From: Podocnemis expansa
Taxonomy: Eukaryota; Chordata; Testudines; Podocnemididae
Length of the DNA stretch: 64,000 nucleotides
NCBI GenBank assembly: GCA_007922195.1
Contig: ML682005.1
Span: 24,111,632-24,175,631, forward strand
Direction: 5' to 3'
Part shown: in pieces, positions 34,822 through 45,388 of the stretch
Numbering within the stretch: the first letter of the stretch is position 1
Layout: each line of letters opens with the position of its first letter
Notes under the pieces: model-generated
The model's input: only the letters and a program-made list of their open reading frames with translations
The model's database searches: none
What the model was told of the DNA's origin: nothing
Position numbers and translations under genes: made by a program

Positions 34822-35548
34822 GGAAGAAGGGGTTAACACCCTGGTCAGTGAGTCCGAGGGGAGCCAATAGGAACAAAGTACAGGTTTTTAAAATGGAGCA
34901 GCAGCCTTGCCTGTTCCCTGTTTGGTGGCAGCAGAGCTTCTGGAAGGATCGGGAGGAGGCCAGAGGATGGATCCGACAACATACTTGCCAAGAATAAGAT
35001 CAAGTTTGTAACTGACCAGGCACGAGTAGAACAGGGAATGTTTAACTAGACACGGTCAGGGTATTTCTTTGTTTTGGTTTGTTTTTGGATTCCTTTGTGC
35101 TGAGCACATGTACCCCCCTTCCACTACTCTGTAACTACCTAAGTCAAATCCCAGAGAAGCAACTCTCTGTTTCTTATCTGTTCTTTTTAATTAAATATTT
35201 TAGCCTTTTAAAGTAAGCTCTGATTCTATGCCTTAAAAGGCAAGAGGTTTTGTGTGCATGTGCCTCAGACTGCACAGCCAACTGCTAAAAGGAGATTCTG
35301 TCCTATTTCCAGCTGGGATTCAATTGCTCTCCAGAGGGAGGAATAAAAGTGATTGAAGATACCTCACAGGAAGGAATACCCAAGTGCGCCTTCCTGGGTT
35401 TTCAAGAGGCTTTTGCATTTGGGTGGTGGCAACAATACCACTCCAAGACCAGGAAATTGGTAGCCTTAGAGAGTGTTAAGGCCAGTGGGTTTTAAGGCCT
35501 GTTGCAGGCCCCCACCTTCTGCACTCAGAGTGCCAGAGTGGAGAACAG
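34822..35548 (+). mobile_element. 727-bp insertion in CR1, LTR-like
   Basis: Interrupts the CR1 RT between GTAACCTTGA and CCTTGACAATAAATC. CCTTGA is duplicated at 34816-34821 and 35549-35554. The insert contains an AATAAA near 35341 and text such as CCAGAGAAGCAACTCTC; it might be a solo LTR, but TG...CA ends are not clear. Confidence 0.6.
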
Positions 35549-35722
35549 CCTTGACAATAAATCTTTTGCTATAGTGTTCAACAGTATTCTTGCCAGCAAG
35601 TTGAAGAAGTATGGGTTGGATGAGTGGGCTTATACGATAGTTAGAAAACTGGCTAGATCATTGTGCTTAATAGGTAGGGATCAATGCTTTAGTGTCTAAT
35701 TGGCAGCCGGTATCTAGCAGAG

Positions 35723-36095
35723 CAGGGGCGTCACTGGCTGGGGGGAGGACCCGGGGCATGGGCCCAGGCCCCGCCGCACCGCCCCCAAGCTGCAGGCCCT
35801 GTCCCCGGGCCAGGGCCAGGGCCAGGCACTGCCGCACCGCTGCAGGCGGCTAGGCCCTACATCCCCGACTGGGGATGTGGCCGGAAGCAGCCACAGGAGG
35901 CTGTGCCCTGTATCCCTGGCTGGGGACAGGGCTGCCATGGCCGTGGGCAGCTGGGCCCCGCATCCCCGGTGGGGGATGGGGCCGCTGTGGCTGCTGGGTC
36001 CCGAATCTCCGGCCCGATTGGGCTGCAGATCCGGGGCACTGGCGCTGGGGTTCGGGGCATGTGCCCCGGAGTGCCCAGCACCAGCGATGCCCCTG
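35723..36095. mobile_element. hAT MITE in CR1, CG-rich, 373 bp
   Basis: Inverted ends CAGGGGCGTCACTGGC and complement CAGGGGCATCGCTGGT. Flanks TAGCAGAG (35715-35722) and AAGCAGAG (36096-36103) agree at 7 of 8. Strongly CG-rich with repeated CCCCGGC words and CCCGCATCCCCGG-like units. Confidence 0.75.
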
Positions 36096-37238
36096 AAGCA
36101 GAGTGCCCCGGGGATCAGCCCTGGGGCTGATTTTATTCAATATCTTGATTTAATGATCTGGACGATGGGGTGAATGTCACTCTCAACAAGTTTGCAGAAG
36201 ACACTATTCTGTGGGGAGTGGTAGATATGCTGGCAGGTAGGGAAAGGAAACAGAATGATCCAGTCAGACTGGAGGATCAGGTCAAAAGAAATCTGGCGAG
36301 GTTCAGCAAGGACAAGTACAGAGTCCTGAACTTAGTATGGAGGAGTCCTTTGTACTGCTAAAGACTGGAGATGGACTGGCTAAGCAGTAGTTCTGTAGAA
36401 AAGGGGTTGAGAATTAGCGTAGACAAGAAACTGGATGAGAATAAAGTGTGCCTTTGTTGCCAAGAAGTCTAATGACATATTGGGCTGCATTAGTAGAAAT
36501 ACTGCCAGCAGATCTAAGTAAGTGATTATTTCCCTCTATTTGGCACTAGTGATGCCACATTTGAAGTATTGTGTATAATACAGGAAGGTTGTGGACAAAC
36601 TGGAGACAATCCAGTGGACAGCAATGAAAATGGTTAGGTGGCTGGAACACAAGAATTATGAGGAGAAGCTGAGGGAACGGGACTTATTGGGTGCGTCTAC
36701 ACTTACCTGTTAAGTCAAATTAAGGAGGTTTAATTCGACTTAACCTACTCCCCGGCCCCGCAGGCATTTCATTAAGTCAAACTAAGCATTTCCTTAATTT
36801 GAAATAAGGAAACGCCAATTCAACTTAATAAAACTTCCTTTTCTTTCAAATTACTGGGTAATTCAACTTTATTAAGTTGAATTAACCCAGTGGTGTCCAC
36901 CCTAAGTTGACTTTGGCAGAATGGAGCTGCGTGAGGCTCCTTTTTGCTGGGGAGCCACACACAGCTCCCGTGACTCCCTTCTTCCTGGACTCACAGCTCC
37001 TGGCAAGAAGGGAGTCATGCTGCCTGGAAGCCGCGGGAGCCCCAGGAAGAAGGGAGCTGCCAGGGCTCCCCATCCAGACAGCCTTGAGAAGTGGCTGCCG
37101 GCACTCTCTTGCCAGGGGCTCCCCTGTCCCAGGAGTCACTGGCAGCTGTCTTCCCCAGCGCTTCCCAGACAGGGGGCCCTGGAGGTTCTGCAGTCCCAGA
37201 AACACCAGTGAAGACAGCCGCTGGCCTTCCTCAGAAGA

Positions 37239-38386
37239 CAGTGGTTAAAGTAGAACTGGGTGGGTATATGAATCCTCCTACTTGGTGGGCCCCCTTCCCA
37301 TATTGCCCAGATCCCCTTCCCGCATGTGTGGGCCCCATCCTAGGAAGGATGAGGGCACAGGATGTGGAGGAATGGAGCAGGAGCAGGAGATGGGGGCAGT
37401 GAAGGGGAGGGCGGGAAGCAGGAGGTGTCTGGGTGGTAAAGGGAGGCATGGGCAGGAGATAGGGTGGTGAAGGGAGGCAGGAGCAGGAGATGGGGGGCAG
37501 AGAATGGGTGGGTGGTGGCAGAAGGTAGGGGAGGGGCAGGAGGTATGGTGGTAAAGGGGGCAGGGGTAGGAGATGGGGTCATAGAAGGGGTGGGGGGCAG
37601 AGATGGGAGGCAGGGGTGCTGAAGGGAGGCAAGGGTAGGAGATGGGGGAGAAAAAGAGTGGATGACATCAGGCGTTGGGGGGCTAAGGTAGGGGCAGAAG
37701 GTGGGGGTGGTGAAGGTGGGCGGGGCAGAGAAGAGTTGGAGCAGGAGAGGTGGGGGGCTGGGGCTATAGGTGAAGGGGACACTGGGCCGCTTGCCCAGCC
37801 AGCTCCCCTCTGCAGCCACGGCGAGCTGGGGAACACTGATCAGGGTCGGCCTGGCAGGAGAAAGTCCAGCCTCCCAGCCCCAGCCTCAGTCCCAGGGCTT
37901 GCGCTGCGGAGATGGAGCAGCTTTGGCCCTGCACGCCCAGCTCTTGCTCCTCTTCTGGCCTAGGCCCACCCCTAGGGCCCCTTATCTGGCCACCAGAGCA
38001 GAGTGGCACCCCATAGATTGCTCCTCCCATCCTAAGCCAGCTCTGACTAAGCATACTTAGAGGCTCTGAGCGTACTCAGTCAGAGTAGGATCAGGGCAAT
38101 AGATTTAAAATCTCCCAGCCTCGGGGATGCTCCCTGCCCTGCCGGAACACGCTGGAATGGTGTTCTGAGGCCTGCTATTTTTAGGGGCTCAGCATTTAGT
38201 GGGCTTCTAAAAATAGAAAATGGAGCCAGAACATCGCATTCCAGTGCCCAATATTCTTAAATGGCTGGCCCTGGAATACAGCGTTCCAGCTCCGTTTTCT
38301 ATTTTCAGGGGCCTGGAATGCTTAGTCCCTAAACACAGTGGCCCCTGAATGCCATTAGGATGCATTCCGGCTTACTTTAACCCCTG
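37239..38386. mobile_element. hAT-like element nested in the MITE
   Basis: Left CAGTGGTTAAAGTAGAA and right TTACTTTAACCCCTG are inverted repeats. Flanks TCAGAAGA (37231-37238) and CCGGAAGA (38387-38394) agree at 6 of 8. Same family as 50680-51248 (left ends nearly identical, plus GGGCCCCCTTCC...TATTG and GCCC words). It contains a purine-rich minisatellite. Confidence 0.7.
37345..37770 (+). repeat. Purine-rich minisatellite
   Basis: About a dozen degenerate units of 25-40 bases around AGGAGATGGGGGCAG and GTGAAGGGAGGCAGG. The long open frames across it, in several phases, are by-products of its composition. Confidence 0.8.
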
Positions 38387-39178
38387 CCGGAAGACAGCTG
38401 CTGACCAGTGGGGAAGGTGCCCTGCACCAGATCCTTCCAGCAGGTGGGGAAGGTGCCCCGCTAGCCAGGGACTCCCCTATCTGGGAAGCACCAGTGGCTG
38501 TCTTCTGTGGCACTCCCCAGATAAGAGAGCCTGGCAGCCACTTCTCTAGGGCTCCACGGACAGTGGAGCCCAGGTGACCACTTGTCCAGGGGTCCCCTGT
38601 TGTGGGAGCCCTGGTGGCCACTTCTCCCTAGGAACCACAACTTCCTTCTTGCCAGGGAGCCTTGGGTCCCAGGGAGAAGGGAGCTACAGTTCCCCTTGTG
38701 CCTGGGAGCTGTGGCTCCCCTAGTCCCGGAGCCATGGCTCCCTTTGGAGCCACAGCTCTCCCAGTTTGACTTCACTTTTGTAATTTTGACATAGCCATTT
38801 AGTCTGCAGAAGAGAAGAATGAGGGGCGATTTAATAGCAGCCTTCAGCTACCTGAAGGGGGTTCCAGTGAGTATGAAACTAAGCTGTTCTCAAGGGTAGC
38901 ATATGACAGAGCAAGGAGGAATGATCTCAGATTGCAGTGGGGGATGTTGAGGTTGGATATTAGGAAATTCTCTCTCACTAAGAGAATGGTCAAGCACTGG
39001 AATGGGTCATCTATAGGGGTGGTGGAATCTCCATACTTAGAGGTTTTTAAGATGAGACTTGACAAAGCCCTGACTGGGATGATTTAATTGGGGTTGGCCT
39101 GTCTTTGAGCAGGGGGTTGGACTAGATGACTTTCTGAGGTTCCATCTAACACTAATTTCTGAAATTCTATGAAATAAC

Positions 39179-39931
39179 ACATGCTGCCACCTGCTAGGCT
39201 ACTGGATTTTGAACACTTATAGCTCTGCTTTGCTAAGACTAACACATCAGGTGTGGACAATCTGTGCTGCTTAGTGAAGGGTCCATAATGGGGAATAGTT
39301 GTGGCTTGCTTTCCTGGCCCTATTCTTTGTCCCCGTGCAATGGGGAGGGCCTGATCTATAATGCTCTCTGTTGGTAGTCCTAGTTTGTTTCCTTCCATGA
39401 AGTGGGTCTTTTCATTTCTCCATGCACTGGTTGTGGCTGGAGATGTGGCTTTACCCTCTGGCAAAGCTCCACACATACCTTACCTCTTCCAATTAAAGAA
39501 TCCCATCAAATGAAAAGATTCTTCTCATCTTCAGGGACCTCTTTTCAATCTGCCATCTGGGGCCTGTTCCCAGCCCCTTTCTGGGCTACCTGTGAGGGTC
39601 CTTCTGGCTCTGGGCTAGGGCACTCTCCCTGTATTTGAGTCCTGTGGAGTACCTAGCTTCTTGTAGATCCTGATTCAGAGTCTTCTACTCAGCCCTTTTT
39701 ATAAGACTCAAGTGTCCATTAACTATCACCTGACCTATTTGTGTCCCACCCCTCAGACTCAGAAGCAGCTAATTAATTATGGCATAGATGTGGCTCCTCC
39801 CATGATAGTTGTCTGTCCTGGAAAAAATGGAGATTATGCATGGGATGGCCAGGCAGCCTATTAGCTTACTTAAATAAATGAATATTCATCAATCAAGGAG
39901 TGTGTAGCATTGCTCAATGGCATTCTCACTT
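39179..39931. other. No gene recognised
   Basis: Unique DNA without recognisable domains; the antisense 130-codon frame at 39084-39476 starts in the CR1 tail and has no recognisable family. Confidence 0.45.
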
Positions 39932-39939
39932 CACCACTC

Positions 39940-40062
39940 TAGGGTGACCAGATGTCCTGATCTTAAAGGGACAGGACTGATATTTGGGACTTTGTCTTAT
40001 AAATGTGTGTATTGCCCCCTACACCTATCCAGATTTTTCGCATTTCCTATTTGGTCACCCTA
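39940..40062. mobile_element. hAT MITE, TAGGGTGACCA ends, 123 bp
   Basis: TAGGGTGACCAGATG and complement TAGGGTGACCAAATAGG form terminal inverted repeats. Flanks CACCACTC (39932-39939) and CTCTACTC (40063-40070) agree at 6 of 8. The middle, GTCCTGATCTTAAAGGGACA, is shared in style with the subterminal regions of the 2.0-kb element at 1728. Confidence 0.75.
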
Positions 40063-40070
40063 CTCTACTC

Positions 40071-42880
40071 TCCTGATCTTGATGCTATCGATTGTTAAGC
40101 AGGCCTTAAGGTATAAATTTCAGTTCACTATAGAAGCAACCTGGCTAAAATCCTCTTTTCATAATTACGCTCTCTACTCTATCCACAGAGAGGAGATGAG
40201 ATAACAATAGCCATGCTCCTTTCACTGGATTGATCTTCCCAGGGAGATGCATGAATCTAGCCAGAATCCACCAGTTGTGTGACAGCAAAGTAGTTGTACC
40301 AGACTGGAAATCATGGCCCTGATTTGAACATTGTGGTAAGACTGCACTGGTTTTCTCAAAGAAAAAAGAAAAAGGTATTTACCTGGTTTAAAAATAATTG
40401 AAATAGTATATGTGATCTTTTCTCCTTTTGTTTTCAGACCAATGCAGTGAAAGTAAATGAAATAGGTGGGTTTGTGTGGTGTGCATTACTTTTGTGAAGT
40501 GCTTCAAGACAGCGTAGCATTGGTTTAACATATAGGTACCTAGCAATGACACAGACTTTACTATTTGGTGTTCCTCAGGGGAGTTGCATGCCCTCATACA
40601 TACTCAGTTCTATGATGTCATCTGATGTAGTAGTTGTGGTCAAAACTGAGAAAATTTCATTATACACTAGAGGAAGGGAGGATGCAAACCTTTGGTGACT
40701 TTTCCCATCTCTCTATACTTATTCTGAATTTCAACCCTTGAGAAATTTGTGGGTAGAATTTGTGGGTCACTTTTCTTTTTCTCGGTCTCCAAGTAGAATT
40801 AGATTTCTAAAAGGGGGTTGCATCTGATGTCTACAGATAAGATAACTATTTTAGCTTCCATTATCATTTCTTCATGCGATTATTTGTTTGCATTTGTGGT
40901 TCTGCTTGGTTTCCTGTGCTTACATTAGGTCTAATTCTGATTTCACATTAATTTTACACCACTGTCACTCCACTGACTTCAGTGGTACTGTAGAAACAGG
41001 ACCAATAGTGGCCATGGACACTCTACAATAGTTCAGAATTAGTGTGGGATAAAGCTGGTTGAGCATAATCTGGAGAAAATTTAGCAAACTATATAGACTG
41101 AATAGGCAAATCATCTACTTCCTCTGCTATTCAGTAGTGTCGACAAGGAAACTGAGGTTGGAGAGCTGTTTTCATTTCCAGCCTTTTCCCAGCTAAGCCA
41201 GCAATGAATCCAGAATGTTAAAACTGGTAGCCAACTTCAAAGAAACAGTGGTGCTAGTGAACTCCTGTGTTGTGGTGGTATTTCTACAATTGCTATTTCT
41301 GCAAAAAATATTTTTGGGGTGGTTCACTTGGAACGCTGAATCCCTGTATGAGTCTGCTGCCCAAAGCTGCCTTCCACCTTCTCATTCACTTTTACAGTCT
41401 TGAACTTGAGGCTGTCATGATTTACTACTGCATAAGGCCTTACTGATTTCCTATGAGAACTGCAACGTTTCCCTCCATGTTTAATGCTGACAGATGAGTT
41501 CGAGCCAGGTCAGGCATCATAAGTGGGGAGGATTATTCATTTACATTCTCAATTTTATTTCCCCGCTGTTGGCTGCAGAATGGAATAGAACATGCAGATC
41601 TCTGACTATGGGAATGCTGTTTTTGTGTGATCAAAAGAAAATAGAATGTGAAAAACCTGCATGACAGCTGAAGTTTTGAAATAGCTGTAAAAACAGTTTT
41701 TGCTGGATGCCATCCATGGCCCTCTGATTAGCCTTGTATGTTGTGGGTTACACATCATACACAGTAATAATATCTAAATGCTTTCTTCCATTTTATTCCC
41801 AGACAGCTGGAGCTGGATGTCAATGTCTGTTATTAAACACAGTAATAACTCAGAGCACTGCCAACATGCCACTATGTGTTCTGAAGGGGGAACAAACAGA
41901 CTACTTAACTGTTTTAAAACTTTAATCTTTCAATACAAAAAAGTGATCCCTTTTAAGAAAAAGCCCCATTGTCATAGTTTCCAACTAGAATAAATGTTTA
42001 GAACCCTCTGGGACTTAAGGCTAAAGCTTGAGTTCTTGGGTAATTTAATTAGCAAGTAAAAAGTTATTGTGCTATTATTTCTAATAAAATGTTGGCATAT
42101 ATATTACCTTGGGCTATAAATAGAAAAATATAATAAAACAAAGAATCAACCGAAAGGTAGAGAAGTGCATATAGGGCTGATTATGTGATTCTAAAATCTG
42201 AAGTATGTCTTATTTTATTCCAGATCATAGTAGTCTCCTTTTGCTTTTTATGTTGAAGAAGTTGCATAAGATATAAGTAAATGTGGATTTTGGCATTAGA
42301 ATAAATTAGAAAATACTATTGCAAAATGCCATCAAAACTACTGCCAACACTTTAAATGTCAACACTTGCAATAATTAAAATGTACATTCAAACAGTTGCT
42401 TTCTTCTTTCATAGATTTTTGTTCTTATCACACAAAATCAGTGAGTTATAATGATAGAGGGGTAGCTACTGAATAACTCTCCTGCAAGCTCTCTGTATTT
42501 TGCTCTTCCTTGTATAACTGAGGGCAGCTTGACACTGCTGGGCACTTCTGGTGGCAATTGAACTGAGATATGCAAGTTACTTAAAATAACTTGTGTTCTG
42601 TAGTTTGAATGCTTAATTCCTGGCTTGTCTACTGTGCTGAGTGGAAGGGAAGTAGCCTCCTTTTGACTCAGCACTAGTCAGTTGCCCAGGTTTGTGTTCT
42701 GGGATCAAACTTCCTGATCTATTGAGCAAGTGTTCACAAAACTGAGCAGTTGATCAGGCAGTTTGAACTGATGGCGATGGCCCTGCCCTGAGAGAAGAAC
42801 TTGGTTCAAACATTCTTTATTCTTGCATTAAAGATTTGTTAAAACCCAAAGGATGTTTCAGAGCCAAAGGTTGTTTCTAT
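40071..42880. other. No gene recognised
   Basis: AT-rich unique DNA. A short stretch at about 40930-41000 (AATTCTGATTTCACATTA, ACTCCACTGACTTCAGTGG) resembles an old reptile repeat. No convincing exon was seen. Confidence 0.45.
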
Positions 42881-45011
42881 TAACAAAAGTATTACAGATT
42901 TAAAAGGAAGACTGCCTCCTCCTTCTGTTCCACTGGTGGTTCATAATCATCCTGTGATCAACCAATACCCACAGGCCCTTCTCCTCCTCTGTCACTTCCA
43001 ACTGATGCGTGCCCAGCCTATATGAAAAGTTCTTGGTTTTAATCCCTAAATGGATGACCTTGCACTTTCCACTATTAAATTTTATCCTACTTCTATTACT
43101 CCAGTTCACAAGGTCATCAAGATCTTTCTGTATGATATCCTGATCTTTCTCTGTATTGGCACTAGCTCTCAACTTGGTGCCATGTGCAAACTTTATTAGC
43201 ACACTCCTACTTTTTGTGCCAAGATCAGTAATAAAAAGCCTAAATAAGATTGTCCCAGGACTGATCCCTGAGGATTTCCTCTGGTAACCTCCCTCCAGCC
43301 TGACAGTTCACGTTTCAGTACGATCCTTTGTATCCAGCTCCTTTAACCCAGTCCCTTATCTACCTTTTGATCTTCATATTAATCCCCATGAAGTAACAAT
43401 TCCTCATGTGGAACTGTATCAAATGCCTTAGGCTACATCTACTTATGCAATTTTAGTTCAGATTTGCTAGTCCGAACTAACCTCGGGCTAGTTCGAACTA
43501 GCTGCGACTTTTTAGTTTGTACTAGTTGTACGTTCTAGTTTGAACTAATGTTTTAGTTTGAACTTTTTAAATTCTAATTAAGTCTGAGTTCGTGTCTTGC
43601 CTGTGCTTAGTCTGAGCTAACATTTGAACTAAATGCAGAAGTCTGAACTAACTGGGGGTACTTATCAGTTCGGACTAAGCTTTGCCTAGAAATTTTTTTA
43701 GTTTGGACTAGGCAAAGCCTAATGTAGCCAAAGTCCAGACTAATTTGATAGTGCAGATGTAGCCTTACTGAAATCTTGGTAACCTAGATCCACAGCATTT
43801 CCTTTGTCTAAAAAATCTGTTATCTTCTCAGAAAAGATCAGTTTGATCTGACATGATCTATCTTTTGAAAACCATGTTGTATTTTATCCCAATTACCATT
43901 AACCTCAATATCTTTAACTACTTTCTCTTTCCAACCTTTTTCTCTGGTTTCACTTCTTCTTGCATACTACTGAGGTCAAACTAACAGGCCTATAGTTACC
44001 TGGATCACTTCCCCGCTTCCTTAAAAATAGGAACTACACTGGCAATTCTCCAGTTGTACAGTACAGTCCCTGAGTTTACAGATTCTTTAAAAATCCTTGC
44101 TCATCAACTTGCAACTTCATGTCCTAGTTCCTTTAATATTCTTGTATGGAGATTATCTTCCTCCCCCCAATTTAGTTCAATTAAGCTATTCACGTTTGGA
44201 TTCTGTCTCAAATGTTATTTCCATCTCCATATTCGCAATCCCATTAGCCACTCTACACCTTTCTCCATTAGCTCATCATTAGCCACATTAAAAACCGAGA
44301 CAAAATATTTATTTAGATATTCTGCCATGCTTAGATTGTCTTTAACTCTTACCACATCCTCAGTGATTAGCCATCCTATGTCTTTCTTTAGTTTTATTCC
44401 TGTTTATATGGCTATAGAACCTTTTATTATTGGTTTTAATTCCCTTTGGAATGTTCATCTCTACTTGGCTTTTGGTACAGGTTCTGACCTCCAAGAGGTA
44501 GCTTTCCTTCTTCCACTCCTTGTAGGCTTTCTGCTTTCTTTTAATCATCTGTCTAAGATGCCTATTCATCCAGCTTGGTCCACAGCCCTTGCCTATGAAT
44601 TTTTTCCCTTTCTGTGGGATGCAGGCTTCAGATATTCCTGTAACTTTGGCTTGAAGTAATTCCAAGCCTCCTCTGCCTTTAGATCCAAGAGTTCCTGTCC
44701 ACTTCCCCAACCAATTCTCTTAATTTTTTAAAGTTGGCTCTTTTGAAGTAGAAGCCCCTAATCACAGATCTTTCTCTGTTTATCATTCTGTTTAGCTTGA
44801 TCCAAATTAGTTCATGGTTGTTCTTTTATGAGGTCCTCACTACTCACCGATATCAAATCTAAAATGACATATCACCCTCTTCATTGTTTGGTCTAGGAAT
44901 CCATCAGCTACCACATCCAGGAAGATCCAGCCCCTATTATTACTACTAGCATGTGTCTTCAAATCTCTATCTGGGAAGTTAAAGTTTCCCATAATCACAA
45001 AGTTCCCAATC
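42881..45011 (-). pseudogene. CR1-clade LINE, endonuclease to RT
   Basis: Minus-strand reading gives VIMGNFNFPDRDL (about 44960-44997), the CR1 endonuclease catalytic Asn-containing block in slightly altered form, then the linker at 44360-44710 (RQMIKRKQKAYKEWKK; TNNKRFYSHINRNK) and, near the end, 42900-43202 FAHGTKLRASANTEKDQDI and WSNRSRIKFNSGKCKVIHLG. The catalytic FADD appears as FAHG. A KAFDTVPHE block spans the MITE insertion at 43431. Frames are broken; the 3' end is missing. Position 45012 on, CAGGGGTTAAAGTGTAA, is a possible hAT end. Confidence 0.75.
43431..43764. mobile_element. GTCTACAC-group MITE, TAGTTCGAACTA type, 334 bp
   Basis: Ends GGCTACATCTAC and complement GGCTACATCTGCAC, flanked by TTA at 43428-43430 and 43765-43767. 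Removing the insert and one TTA restores the CR1 text CAAATGCCTTACTGAAATC. The interior repeats words such as CTAGTTCGAACTAG and TAGTTTGAACTAA. A TTA duplication is typical of PIF/Harbinger. Confidence 0.8.
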
Positions 45012-45324
45012 AGGGGTTAAAGTGTAATTTCACAGTTTCCAAGTCCTTGATGCTCCTTTTTCTTAATTGTGTCTAAGGTGTATGTTTCTTTCTCTCCTTC
45101 TTCTGGAAATAGTTGTGCACGTAAGACTTTAGAAGTGCCTGACCCTTAGCTTCTACAAACGCTTTTTGCTGTTTTCTTTACTATACCAATTTATACTGTG
45201 AATGGCATTCCAAATCCCACACTGGGGTTAAGGAGCTTTCTGTGTTCCTGCACCTAACCTTTTGCAAGGAATCTATACTGCTCTGTAATCTGCTCTCCGG
45301 GATCATTTTACAGTCTTTCCATAT
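45012..45324. other. No gene recognised
   Basis: Between the CR1 and the R4-like LINE. Starts with a hAT-like end (CAGGGGTTAAAGTG) whose partner I could not find. Confidence 0.4.
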
Positions 45325-45388
45325 AAAAAAAAAAAAATTCCTCTCTCACCCCTATGGGTGGTATGTGTCATCCTCAACCTCGGGTCCT

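Larger units (their letters stand above)
36689..38796. mobile_element. GTCTACAC MITE, GTCGACTT-related type, 2.1 kb
   Basis: Ends GGGTGCGTCTACACTTACC and GACATAGCC, flanked by ATT at 36686-36688 and 38797-38799. Removing one ATT and the insert restores the CR1 text GGGACTTATTTAGTCTGC, confirming a 3-bp duplication. The left 220 bases carry words such as TTAAGTCAAATTAAGG and TTTATTAAGTTGAATTAA. It is enlarged by a nested hAT at 37239-38386; without it the element is about 950 bp. The remaining right part (38395-38770) contains GGAGCC repeats. Confidence 0.8.
33320..39178 (+). pseudogene. CR1 LINE ORF2, split by four insertions
   Basis: One CR1 copy can be followed through five blocks. 33320-33947: linker after endonuclease (WTQDFRKAV; DVKDNKKGFYN-like; AEVLNTFFCLS). 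34372-34821: RT start (ALRKIME; GFTKGKSCLTTLIAFYDEI). 35549-35722: ILASKLKKYGLDEWAY. 36096-36688: GVPRGSVLG-like, FAEDTILWG..DMLAG, then LEYCV-like text. 38797-39178: RMRGDLIAAFSYLKG, LDIRKFSLTKRMVKHWNG and the 3' tail GGGGTTGGACTAGATGAC. Reading frames are broken by stops, and the FADD catalytic block reads FAED. Block junctions match CR1 order exactly, so the gaps are later insertions. Confidence 0.85.

Noticed and set aside
37340..37836. Proline/serine-rich 159-codon minus-strand frame
   Set aside because: Created by a purine-rich minisatellite inside a hAT-like element; overlapping frames are equally open.
44054..44659. A 201-codon plus-strand open frame
   Set aside because: It is the antisense of a CR1 endonuclease-RT linker; the recognisable protein blocks are on the minus strand.
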